A DNA stretch of 64,000 nt from Shimia sp. (GTDB taxonomy: Bacteria; Pseudomonadota; Alphaproteobacteria; Rhodobacterales; Rhodobacteraceae), in contig NZ_JAKVCW010000007.1 in assembly GCF_022448905.1 (NCBI RefSeq), positions 1 to 64,000 of the forward strand, in the 5' to 3' direction. The position numbers and the translations under genes were made by a program. Below, piece by piece: positions 33,362 through 41,521 of the stretch. Under the pieces are notes generated by a model. It worked only from the letters and a program-made list of their open reading frames with translations, was not told where the DNA came from and made no database searches. How positions within the stretch are numbered: the stretch's first letter is position 1; every line of letters begins with the position of its first letter.

Positions 33362-34537
33362 ATGACCCTCACCCGCACCGCCGCCACCTTTGCCCCGCCC
33401 GTGATGGAGGCCCGCCGCTGGCTCGAAGGCGTGACCTTTCCGGCCGACCGCCCGCTGATCAACGTCAGCCAGGCCGCCCCTGTCGCCGCCCCACCGGAGC
33501 CCCTCCTGCACCACATCGCAGACACCGCGCTCAACCATCCGGAGGCCCACCTCTATGGCCCTGTGCTAGGGTTGCCCGAGTTGCGCGCCGAAGTCGCCAC
33601 GCAATGGTCCGCCGCCTACGCAGGCGACATCGCCCCGGCGCAAGTCGCCATCACCTCTGGCTGCAACCAAGCCTTCTGCGCCACCCTCACCGCAATTGCT
33701 GGCGAAGGAGATGAGGTCATCCTACCAACCCCATGGTACTTCAATCACAAAATGTGGCTCGACATGCAGGGCGTCACCACCGTGCCGTTGCCCACCGACG
33801 CCCATCTCCAACCAGACCCAGAGCACGCCGCCGCCCTGATCACAGAGCGCACCCGCGCCATTGTACTGGTCACGCCCAACAACCCCGGCGGCGTCGAGTA
33901 TCCGGCAGAGCTGGTACGCGCCATGTATGAGCTTGCCAAATCCCGTGGCATTCGCCTGATCGTCGATGAAACATACCGCGATTTTGACAGCCGCACCGGC
34001 GCACCGCATAACCTCTTTGGCGACCCGGATTGGCAAGACACATTGGTGCAACTCTACTCCTTCTCCAAAGCCTATCGCCTCACCGGCCACCGTGTCGGCG
34101 CCATGGTAGGCAGCGCGACGTTGCTGGCGGAGGCGGAAAAATTCCTCGACACCGTCACCATCTGCCCCAACCAACTCGGCCAGCACGCCGCGCTCTGGGG
34201 CATGCAAAATCTGAGCCAATGGCTCGCCGGCGAACGCGCCGAAATCCTCGACCGCCGCGCGGCAATTGCCGACAATCTGCCCCTGCTCACCGACCAGGGT
34301 TGGGAACTTCAAGGCGCAGGCGCCTACTTCGCTTACATGAAGCATCCCTTCGCCCTGCCATCTGACCAATTGGCGCAGCAACTGGTGCAAAGCCACGGCA
34401 TCCTGACCCTGCCAGGCACCATGTTCACGCCTGAGGGCGATCAGGCGGGCAAAGACACCCTGCGTATCGCCTTTGCCAACGTCGATCGCGCCGGAATCGG
34501 CGATCTCTTTGCCCGTCTGGCCACGGTCAGCGCCTGA
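33362..34537 (+). CDS. PLP-dependent aminotransferase, class I/II
   Basis: A 391-residue fold-type I aminotransferase. The PLP-lysine segment is Y-S-F-S-K-A-Y-R-L-T-G-H-R-V-G and the cofactor-binding aspartate region is I-V-D-E-T-Y-R-D-F. N-N-P-G-G-V and T-S-G-C-N-Q-A-F are also typical. The amino-acid substrate is not recognisable from sequence. A short CCTGAGAGATT leader precedes the start with little room for a riboswitch. It reads toward the ppiD-trpE genes. Confidence 0.88.
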   Translation: MTLTRTAATFAPPVMEARRWLEGVTFPADRPLINVSQAAPVAAPPEPLLHHIADTALNHPEAHLYGPVLGLPELRAEVATQWSAAYAGDIAPAQVAITSGCNQAFCATLTAIAGEGDEVILPTPWYFNHKMWLDMQGVTTVPLPTDAHLQPDPEHAAALITERTRAIVLVTPNNPGGVEYPAELVRAMYELAKSRGIRLIVDETYRDFDSRTGAPHNLFGDPDWQDTLVQLYSFSKAYRLTGHRVGAMVGSATLLAEAEKFLDTVTICPNQLGQHAALWGMQNLSQWLAGERAEILDRRAAIADNLPLLTDQGWELQGAGAYFAYMKHPFALPSDQLAQQLVQSHGILTLPGTMFTPEGDQAGKDTLRIAFANVDRAGIGDLFARLATVSA

Positions 34538-34644
34538 CGCAACCACTACACAGGGGCGACAAGCCAATCATGCTTGCCCCCCCTGCCCCAACCGCGTAGA
34601 CCTTCGCAGAAGAAACTTGAACGATTACAGGGCGGACATCGGAC

Positions 34645-36486
34645 ATGGCGCAGAGCAAAACCTCCAAAACAGCGGTCTGGATTCTCATGGGCTTGCTCAT
34701 TCTGGGCTTGGGCGGTTTTGGCGCGACCAGCCTCACCGGCACCGTGCGCACCGTGGGCACCGTGGGCGACAAAGACATCTCAGTCGACGATTACGCCCGC
34801 GCCCTGCAAGAAGAGCTGCGCGCGCTTGAGGCCCAAACCGGCCAGTCGCTGCCATTTGTGCAGGCACAGGCCTTTGGCATCGACCGCATGGTGCTCTCCC
34901 GCCTTTCCACCACCCGCTCGATAGATGCGGAGAATGAACGCCTCGGCATCTCCATTGGCGACGAAAACCTGCGCCAGGAGCTGATGAACATCCCGTCCTT
35001 CCAAGGGCTCGACGGCTCCTTTGATCGCGACGCCTACAGCTTTGCCATCGACCAGGCCGGCATGAACGAATCCGAGTTTGAAGACAGCGTGCGCGAAGAC
35101 ACCGTGCGCTCCCTGCTGCAAAGCGCCGTGGTCTCCGGTCTGGTGATGCCCGATGTCTACGCCGACACCGTGATCAAATTTGTCGCCGAAGAGCGCGACT
35201 TCACCTGGTCCAAGCTCACAGCCGACAACCTGACCCGCGCCGTGGACGCCCCCACCGAGGCCGAGATCGAAGCCCACTACACCGAAAATCAGGACCGCTT
35301 TATGCTGCCCGCCACCCGCCAGATCACCTACGCGTGGCTGTCGCCTGAAATGATCATCGATCAGGTGGACGTGGACGAAGCCTCCCTGCAAAACCTCTAT
35401 GATGAGCGCGACGCCGAGTTTAACCGCCCGGAGCGCCGTCTGGTCGAGCGTCTGGCCTTTGCCGACGAAGCCGCCGCGCAAGCCGCCATGGACCAGATTG
35501 CTGCGGGCACCGCCACCTTCACCAGCCTGGTTGAAGGACGTGGCCTGTCGCTGTCTGATGTGGACCTTGGTGACGTGACCAAAGCGGACCTTGGCGAAGC
35601 CGGTGAAGCTGTCTTCCTCGCACCCGCCAACGGCATCGCCGGTCCTGCGCCGTCCAACCTCGGCCCAGCCCTGTTCCGCGTGAACGGTGTGTTGGCCGCG
35701 CAGACCACCACCTTTGACGAAGCCAAAGAGCTGCTGCGCGAAGAGCTCGCCGCAGATCGGTCCCGCCGCCTGATCGACACCCAGATCGGCAACATCGACG
35801 ACCTGCTCGCCGGTGGCGCGACCCTGGAAGAACTGGTGGCCGAAACCGACATGGAGCTTGGCACCATCAATTGGCACCCGCTGTCAGAAGATGACCTCGC
35901 TGGCTACGAAGGCTTCCGCGAAGTGGCTTCTACCGTGACCGTCGAAGACTTCCCACAGATCGAAGTGCTTGAAGACGGCGGCATCTTTGCCCTGCGTCTG
36001 GAGGGCGAAACCCCAAGCCAGCCTGCCCCATTGGCAGATGTGGCCGAAGAGGCCGCCGCGCAGATCACCGCCGACCGCACCACCGAAGCGCTCAAAGGCC
36101 TGATCGAAACCCTGAAGCCACGCCTGAACGACGGCACCAGCTTCACCTCCTTTGGCTTCACCGCCAACGAAGAGGTCGAAATGGACCGCGCCGCCTTTGT
36201 GCCGGGCACCCCTGCAGAATTCCTCTCCGAAATCTTTGAGATGGAAGTGGGCGAGCTGCGCACACTGGACAGCCCGGACGGCCTGATTGTGGTGCGCCTG
36301 AACGCCATCACCGAGCCTGCGACCGACGATCCAGAAGTCACCGCGCTCAAGGCGGCGATCACCGCACAGCTCTCCAGCGGCATCTCTCAGGACGTCTTCG
36401 CCGCCTACGCACAGGCGCTGCAAGGCATGTACCCGACCCAGATCAACCAGCAGGCACTGAACGCGGTGCACGCGAACTTCCAGTAA
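34645..36486 (+). CDS. ppiD: PpiD-like periplasmic folding factor (SurA-N/peptidyl-prolyl isomerase)
   Basis: 613 residues: one N-terminal membrane helix (about 10-30) and a large periplasmic region. The N-terminal SurA-like chaperone domain (D-K-D-I-S-V-D-D-Y-A-R-A-L-Q and onward) is followed by PpiC-type rotamase-like segments that are poorly conserved, so enzyme activity is doubtful. PpiD helps newly exported outer-membrane proteins leave the SecYEG translocon. It precedes trpE by 15 bases, an arrangement I recall as recurrent in Rhodobacteraceae. Confidence 0.88.
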   Translation: MAQSKTSKTAVWILMGLLILGLGGFGATSLTGTVRTVGTVGDKDISVDDYARALQEELRALEAQTGQSLPFVQAQAFGIDRMVLSRLSTTRSIDAENERLGISIGDENLRQELMNIPSFQGLDGSFDRDAYSFAIDQAGMNESEFEDSVREDTVRSLLQSAVVSGLVMPDVYADTVIKFVAEERDFTWSKLTADNLTRAVDAPTEAEIEAHYTENQDRFMLPATRQITYAWLSPEMIIDQVDVDEASLQNLYDERDAEFNRPERRLVERLAFADEAAAQAAMDQIAAGTATFTSLVEGRGLSLSDVDLGDVTKADLGEAGEAVFLAPANGIAGPAPSNLGPALFRVNGVLAAQTTTFDEAKELLREELAADRSRRLIDTQIGNIDDLLAGGATLEELVAETDMELGTINWHPLSEDDLAGYEGFREVASTVTVEDFPQIEVLEDGGIFALRLEGETPSQPAPLADVAEEAAAQITADRTTEALKGLIETLKPRLNDGTSFTSFGFTANEEVEMDRAAFVPGTPAEFLSEIFEMEVGELRTLDSPDGLIVVRLNAITEPATDDPEVTALKAAITAQLSSGISQDVFAAYAQALQGMYPTQINQQALNAVHANFQ

Positions 36487-36501
36487 AGAAAGGCCGCCAA
36501 G

Positions 36502-38013
36502 GTGGACCTGACTCCCTCGTTTGAAGATTTTGCCAAAGCCTATGAGGCCGGTGAAAATCAGGTAGTGTACACGCGGCTCGCCGCCGACCTCGACACCCCA
36601 GTGTCGCTCATGCTCAAGCTCACCGGCGCTCACAAAGACGCCTTCATGCTGGAGTCTGTGACCGGTGGTGAAGTGCGTGGACGGTATTCCATGATTGGCA
36701 TGAAGCCCGATCTGATCTGGCAAACCCACGGCACCGAAAGCCGCATCAACCGCACCGCGCGGTTTGATCCCGATGGCTTCACCCCACAGGACGGCGACCC
36801 GCTCACCAACCTGCGTGCCCTGATTGCCGAAAGCAAAATTGACCTGCCCGAAGACCTGCCACAGGCCTCCGCCGGTCTGTTTGGCTACCTCGGCTATGAC
36901 ATGATCCGGCTGGTGGAGCATCTGCCCAACATCAACCCGGACCCGCTTGGCCTGCCCGACGCCTGCATGTTGCGCCCTTCTGTGGTGGCCGTGCTCGACG
37001 GCGTGAAAGGCGAAGTCACCGTGGTTTCTCCCGCTTGGGTCAGCGACGGCCAATCCGCCCGCGCCGCCTATGCGCAGGCTGCCGAACGTGTCATGGACGC
37101 CGTGCGCGATCTCGAACGCGCCATGCCCCAAGCAGCGCGTGATCTGGGGGAAGCGCACGAAGTCTCCCCGCCGGTCTCCAACTTCACCAAAGAGGGCTAC
37201 CTGGCCGCTGTGGAGAAGGCCAAGGAGTACATCAAAGCCGGCGACATCTTCCAAGTGGTGCCCGCCCAACGCTGGACGCAGGATTTCCCGCAGCCACCAT
37301 TTGCGCTCTACCGCTCCCTGCGCCGCACCAACCCGTCACCGTTTATGTTCTACTTCAACTTCGGTGGGTTTCAGGTGGTCGGCGCCAGCCCGGAAATCCT
37401 CGTGCGGGTGTTTGGCGACGAAGTCACCATCCGCCCGATCGCAGGCACCCGCCCCCGTGGCGCCACGCCAGAAGAGGACAAGGCCCTCGAAGAGGATCTC
37501 TTGGCGGACAAGAAAGAACTCGCCGAGCACCTCATGCTCTTGGATCTGGGTCGCAATGATACTGGCCGCGTTTCCAAAATCGGCACCGTGCGCCCCACCG
37601 AGAAATTCATCATCGAGCGCTATAGCCACGTGATGCACATCGTCTCCAACGTCGTCGGCGAATTGACGGAAGACAAAGACGCGCTGGATGCTTTCTTTGC
37701 CGGCATGCCTGCGGGCACCGTCTCCGGCGCCCCTAAAGTGCGCGCGATGGAAATCATCGACGAGCTGGAACCCGAAAAACGTGGCATCTATGGCGGCGGC
37801 GTTGGCTACTTCAGCTCAGGCGGCGATATGGACATCTGTATCGCGCTGCGCACAGCGATTGTGAAAGACCAGAAGCTCTACATTCAGGCCGGCGGCGGCG
37901 TTGTCTATGACAGCGACCCGGAGGCCGAATACATGGAAACCGTGCACAAATCCAACGCCATCCGCCGCGCCGCTGCGGATGCTGCGCGGTTCACCGGCAA
38001 CGGCAACTCCTAA
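36502..38013 (+). CDS. trpE: Anthranilate synthase component I
   Basis: 503 residues from a GTG at 36502 (AAAGG upstream). TrpE makes anthranilate from chorismate, with ammonia supplied by TrpG. The feedback motif region L-L-E-S appears as F-M-L-E-S-V-T-G-G-E. The chorismate-binding core shows I-A-G-T-R-P-R-G, D-L-G-R-N-D-T-G-R-V, H-I-V-S-N-V and Y-G-G-G-V-G-Y. trpG, trpD and trpC do not follow; a terminator built on a repeat does. In many Rhodobacteraceae they lie close by, so the operon is either split here or the partner genes lie elsewhere. Confidence 0.95.
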   Translation: MDLTPSFEDFAKAYEAGENQVVYTRLAADLDTPVSLMLKLTGAHKDAFMLESVTGGEVRGRYSMIGMKPDLIWQTHGTESRINRTARFDPDGFTPQDGDPLTNLRALIAESKIDLPEDLPQASAGLFGYLGYDMIRLVEHLPNINPDPLGLPDACMLRPSVVAVLDGVKGEVTVVSPAWVSDGQSARAAYAQAAERVMDAVRDLERAMPQAARDLGEAHEVSPPVSNFTKEGYLAAVEKAKEYIKAGDIFQVVPAQRWTQDFPQPPFALYRSLRRTNPSPFMFYFNFGGFQVVGASPEILVRVFGDEVTIRPIAGTRPRGATPEEDKALEEDLLADKKELAEHLMLLDLGRNDTGRVSKIGTVRPTEKFIIERYSHVMHIVSNVVGELTEDKDALDAFFAGMPAGTVSGAPKVRAMEIIDELEPEKRGIYGGGVGYFSSGGDMDICIALRTAIVKDQKLYIQAGGGVVYDSDPEAEYMETVHKSNAIRRAAADAARFTGNGNS

Positions 38014-38037
38014 CAGCACCCCTAAAAGAAACCACGC

Positions 38038-38068
38038 GCCCCGGACCTGATCCGGGGCCTCTTTTTTT
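38038..38068 (+). terminator. Terminator of trpE built from a dispersed repeat
   Basis: The stem GCCCCGGA-CCTGA-TCCGGGGC is followed by CTCTTTTTTT. The first 25 bases match the palindrome between preT and preA (24582-24606) at 24 of 25 positions. Confidence 0.85.
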
Positions 38069-38111
38069 GCGCCACAACGCCCGTTGCGTTAACGCCTTAT
38101 CGCCCTAAAAC

Positions 38112-38155
38112 GCACCTCCGCAAAACAGTCGCGATACCGACAGAATACCGACGTG
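38112..38155. repeat. Dispersed 44-bp repeat, copy 2
   Basis: Matches 9656-9699 at 40 of 44 positions (same orientation). It lies in the spacer between the trpE terminator and the nucleotidase gene, 164 bases before that gene's start. Confidence 0.75.
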
Positions 38156-38319
38156 GTTTTGACCTCCAAAACCGCCGGTTAACGCGCAGACATCCGCCCA
38201 TGTCTCAGAAATTTGTCCGCGCGGTCAAATCGCTGTTACACTCCCTGCATTATTCCAAAAACAAACCCGCCTCGGCCCCAGCCGTGCGGGCAATATCTAT
38301 TACAACAGAGAGCACCAAA

Positions 38320-40281
38320 ATGGCCCAATTCACCCTGTCCCGCCGCCACTTCCTGGCCTCCACCGCAGGCTTCGTCGTCCTGCACCCCTTCTCGGCAAAT
38401 GCTGCGCAAAATCAAGCACATCTGCGGATTATGGAGACCACGGACCTGCACGTGCACGTCTTCCCGTACGACTATTACGCCGACAAACCGCGCGACACTG
38501 TAGGCCTCGCCCGCACCGCCTCGCTGATCAAAAACATCCGCGATGAAGCCACCAACTCGATGCTGATCGACAACGGCGATTTCCTGCAGGGCAACCCAAT
38601 GGGCGACTACATCGCCTATGAGCGCGGCATGAAAGAAGGCGACATGCATCCGATCATCACCGCGATGAACGCTGTGGGCTATGACGCCGCCACAATCGGC
38701 AACCACGAATTCAACTACGGCATTGATTTCCTGATGAAATCCATGGCTGGCGCGGACTTTGAAACCGTGCTCTCCAACATCTCTCTGGAGCAAGGCGGCA
38801 CCCCGCGCGAAGACAAAACCATGTTCAAACCCTATTCCATTCTGGAGCGTGAACTCACCGACGGTGCGGGCGAGAAACACATAATTAAGGTTGGTGTGAT
38901 TGGCTTTACCCCTCCCCAAGTCATGAACTGGGATCGCCGCCACCTCGAAGGCAACGTACAGGCGCGTGACATTGTCGAAACCGCCAAAGCCTTCGTGCCG
39001 CAGATGAAAGAAGAAGGCGCCGACATCATCATCGCGCTCAGCCACTCCGGCATCGGCGCCGCAGATCATTCCGATGGCATGGAAAACGCCTCCGTGCCGC
39101 TTGCCGCTGTTGAGGGCATCGACGCCGTCCTCACCGGCCACCACCACCGCGTCTTCCCGTCCTCCGCGTATGACGGCATGGCTGGCGTGGACGTGGCAAA
39201 CGGCACCATTATGGGCAAACCAGCGGCCATGGGCGGTTTCTGGGGCTCACACATGGGTCTCATCGACCTGATGCTGGAACGCTCTGGAAATGAATGGAAA
39301 ATCGTCTCTCATAGCACCGAAGCGCGCCCAATTTCCAAGCGGAACGAAGACCGCTCCATCACCGCGCTGGTCGAAGACCAACCAGACGTTCTGGCCAGCG
39401 TCCAGAAAGAACACGACGAGACGCTGGCGTATGTCCGCCGCGCCGTTGGCAAGACCGACGCGCCTCTGCACAGCTATTTCGCGCTGGTGGCCGATGACCC
39501 ATCGGTTCAGATCGTCTCCATTGCCCAGCTCTGGTACATCGAACAGATGATGAAAGGCACCGAACACGAAGGCTTGCCCATCCTCTCCGCCGCTGCCCCA
39601 TTCAAGGCCGGTGGCCGTGGTGGTCCGGAGTATTACACCGACGTGGCCAAAGGCGACGTGGCGATTAAAAACGTCTCCGACCTCTACCTCTACCCCAACA
39701 CCGTCCGCGCCGTGCGCGTGACAGGTCAGGAGGTCAAAGACTGGCTGGAACGCTCCGCAGGCATCTTCAACCAAGTCGAGACTGGCAAAGCCGATCAGGT
39801 GCTGCTGAACCCAGAATTCCCGTCTTACAACTTCGACGTCATGGACGGTGTGACCTATGAAATCGACCTGTCCCAACCATCCAAATTCGACCCCAAAGGC
39901 AACCTGATCAACGCCGATGCCAACCGCATCACCAACCTGATGTTTGACGGCAAGCCTTTGGACATGAACGCAGAATTCATCATCGCCACCAACAACTACC
40001 GCGCCGGCGGCGGCGGCAAATTCCCCGGCGCCATGGGTGACACCATCGTGTTTGAAGGCCCGGACACCAACCGCGACGTGATCGTGCGCTACATCGTGGA
40101 AAAAGGCACCATCAGCCCCCGCGCCGAAGCCAACTGGACCTTCGCGCCGCTGCCAGGCACCTCGGTCCTGTTTGACACCGGCCCTAAGGCGGCAGACTAC
40201 AGCGACAGCGTGGAAGGCGTCTCTATTGAGGCTGCAGGCGAAGGCCCCGACGGTTTCGCCCGCTTCCGCATCCAACTGTAA
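38320..40281 (+). CDS. cpdB: Bifunctional 2',3'-cyclic-nucleotide 2'-phosphodiesterase/3'-nucleotidase
   Basis: 653 residues from the ATG at 38320; the longer frame to 38200 lacks a ribosome-binding site. A twin-arginine signal is clear (S-R-R-H-F-L-A-S, then a hydrophobic stretch and A-N-A-A-Q). The calcineurin-like metal domain has T-D-L-H-V-H, N-G-D-F-L-Q-G-N-P, G-N-H-E-F-N-Y-G and T-G-H-H-H-R. The C-terminal 5'-nucleotidase domain begins near residue 350 and carries N-N-Y-R-A-G-G-G-G-K-F. In the periplasm it scavenges phosphate, ribose and bases from cyclic nucleotides and RNA breakdown. A terminator follows. No Pho-box was convincing. Confidence 0.92.
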   Translation: MAQFTLSRRHFLASTAGFVVLHPFSANAAQNQAHLRIMETTDLHVHVFPYDYYADKPRDTVGLARTASLIKNIRDEATNSMLIDNGDFLQGNPMGDYIAYERGMKEGDMHPIITAMNAVGYDAATIGNHEFNYGIDFLMKSMAGADFETVLSNISLEQGGTPREDKTMFKPYSILERELTDGAGEKHIIKVGVIGFTPPQVMNWDRRHLEGNVQARDIVETAKAFVPQMKEEGADIIIALSHSGIGAADHSDGMENASVPLAAVEGIDAVLTGHHHRVFPSSAYDGMAGVDVANGTIMGKPAAMGGFWGSHMGLIDLMLERSGNEWKIVSHSTEARPISKRNEDRSITALVEDQPDVLASVQKEHDETLAYVRRAVGKTDAPLHSYFALVADDPSVQIVSIAQLWYIEQMMKGTEHEGLPILSAAAPFKAGGRGGPEYYTDVAKGDVAIKNVSDLYLYPNTVRAVRVTGQEVKDWLERSAGIFNQVETGKADQVLLNPEFPSYNFDVMDGVTYEIDLSQPSKFDPKGNLINADANRITNLMFDGKPLDMNAEFIIATNNYRAGGGGKFPGAMGDTIVFEGPDTNRDVIVRYIVEKGTISPRAEANWTFAPLPGTSVLFDTGPKAADYSDSVEGVSIEAAGEGPDGFARFRIQL

Positions 40282-40297
40282 AGACACACGAAACCAC

Positions 40298-40325
40298 AAA
40301 AGGCCGGAGTTTTCTCCGGCCTTTT
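40298..40325 (+). terminator. Terminator of the cyclic nucleotidase gene
   Basis: Perfect 12-bp stem AAAAGGCCGGAG/CTCCGGCCTTTT with a TTTT loop; the A-rich and T-rich arms make it bidirectional. Confidence 0.88.
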
Positions 40326-40365
40326 CTACCCCCTGTCTCGTTACAAGACTATTTAGCGAACCATT

Positions 40366-40719
40366 CTAGCTTCGCAGACGGTTTTGAAGCTCTTCTCTCC
40401 GCAGTTTCTGGTAGTGATGTAGCACGGCCGCATCCAGCTCTCGCGCATTTTCAATTTTTGGTTTTACACAAAATCCATGAGCAAGAGCCCAAACTACGGA
40501 AAGTGTCATACTCAACGCCACCCACACAATCATAGGTCGTATCTGTAGCAACTCCGACATTGGCAAAACTAACCGGTTGCCCAATACAAACAACATCACC
40601 ATGATCAGCGCAAAACCAGCCGTCAAAATGAGCATCACCTCCGATCGGAAGTTACGTTTTGCCGTGCGCGAGATGCGCTGTCTTTCAGCGCCGGTAAGCT
40701 TGGACACATCTTGGGCCAT
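40366..40719 (-). CDS. Two-helix membrane protein, unknown
   Basis: 117 residues from the ATG at 40719 (GAGG about eight bases before). A basic cytosolic start (K-L-T-G-A-E-R-Q-R-I-S-R-T-A-K-R) is followed by helices at about residues 27-47 and 59-79, and a charged C-terminal helix (L-R-R-E-E-L-Q-N-R-L-R-S). No family is recognised. Composition is more AT-rich than the flanking genes. It converges with cpdB. Confidence 0.55.
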   Translation of the reverse strand: MAQDVSKLTGAERQRISRTAKRNFRSEVMLILTAGFALIMVMLFVLGNRLVLPMSELLQIRPMIVWVALSMTLSVVWALAHGFCVKPKIENARELDAAVLHHYQKLRREELQNRLRS

Positions 40720-40873
40720 AAAATAACCTCGTAGCGTTATTCTCAAAACAATACTTGCTTTGTCGCCCAAATATTGATGCCAAGCAGGGAAGGAATTCAA
40801 GTGGTCCAGCGTAATAGATTTAATTAGATTTAGCTTTCTAAGACTGAGCCTATTCAGGCCTTTTTACAAGTGC

Positions 40874-41443
40874 TCAAAGGCAGGTCCACGTCTCCACATC
40901 ATAACGCGGAGCCGGCATCTCTGGCCAAGCTTCCGGCGCCCCGCTTGGATCGCGCAGCAGCGGATCAAACTGCTCTTTCCGGTTGCGCAAACTCTCCGGG
41001 TCCAGTGCCAGTCGCTGACACTTTGCCAAGTCGCTGATGGTTGTGCCTCCGGTCTGCGTGAGGTCAATCATATGCCCCCGCCGCTGACTCATCGTCGCGC
41101 GAAAGCGCAACGTCTGATCCAGCTTGAACAAATGCGTGTGCACCCCAAACATCCGCGCCTCGCCCTGCCACTCTTCGCCAGAAGCAAACACCAGCTCAAA
41201 CCGCCCAGGCGGCACCAATACCTGAAAGAACTCCCCACCCCGCACGTAAGCGGCCAGCACGACTTTGTCGCGCTCAACATCCCGTAAATTCAGGAAATAA
41301 TCCGCACCGTCGTTGGTCTTGATCAACAACGGCAAAGTCGCAGGCAACCCCGAGCGGTTCCACATAAGCCCCTGCGGCCGCTCTTCTGCCAAGGCAGACC
41401 AAGCGGACACCGAAAGCACAAAAACCAAAAGCAACCGTATCAT
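40874..41443 (-). CDS. Exported protein, unknown
   Basis: 189 residues from the ATG at 41443; a TTG six bases earlier is possible. A Sec signal ends at A-L-A near residue 20. The mature part is soluble and beta-rich (V-V-L-A-A-Y-V-R-G-G-E-F-F-Q-V-L-V-P-P-G), with two cysteines at the C-terminal side, one being the penultimate residue. I do not recognise a family. It is encoded just after the RND operon terminator, in the same direction. Confidence 0.55.
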   Translation of the reverse strand: MIRLLLVFVLSVSAWSALAEERPQGLMWNRSGLPATLPLLIKTNDGADYFLNLRDVERDKVVLAAYVRGGEFFQVLVPPGRFELVFASGEEWQGEARMFGVHTHLFKLDQTLRFRATMSQRRGHMIDLTQTGGTTISDLAKCQRLALDPESLRNRKEQFDPLLRDPSGAPEAWPEMPAPRYDVETWTCL

Positions 41444-41476
41444 GCCCAAAGGCTACCGAGCTTTACGCCAAACAAA

Positions 41477-41502
41477 AAGGGCCGGAGTTGCCTCCAGCCC
41501 TT
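41477..41502 (-). terminator. Terminator of the RND efflux operon
   Basis: An 11-bp stem (AAGGGCTGGAG/CTCCGGCCCTT on the minus strand, one G-T pair) with a four-base loop, followed by TTTGTTTGG on the minus strand. It lies 20 bases after the pump stop codon. Confidence 0.8.
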
Positions 41503-41521
41503 CTCTATTATTCTCAGCACC

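Noticed and set aside
38200-38319. Upstream start for the cyclic nucleotidase
   Set aside because: The frame is open but has no ribosome-binding site, and it would bury the twin-arginine signal 40 residues inside the protein.
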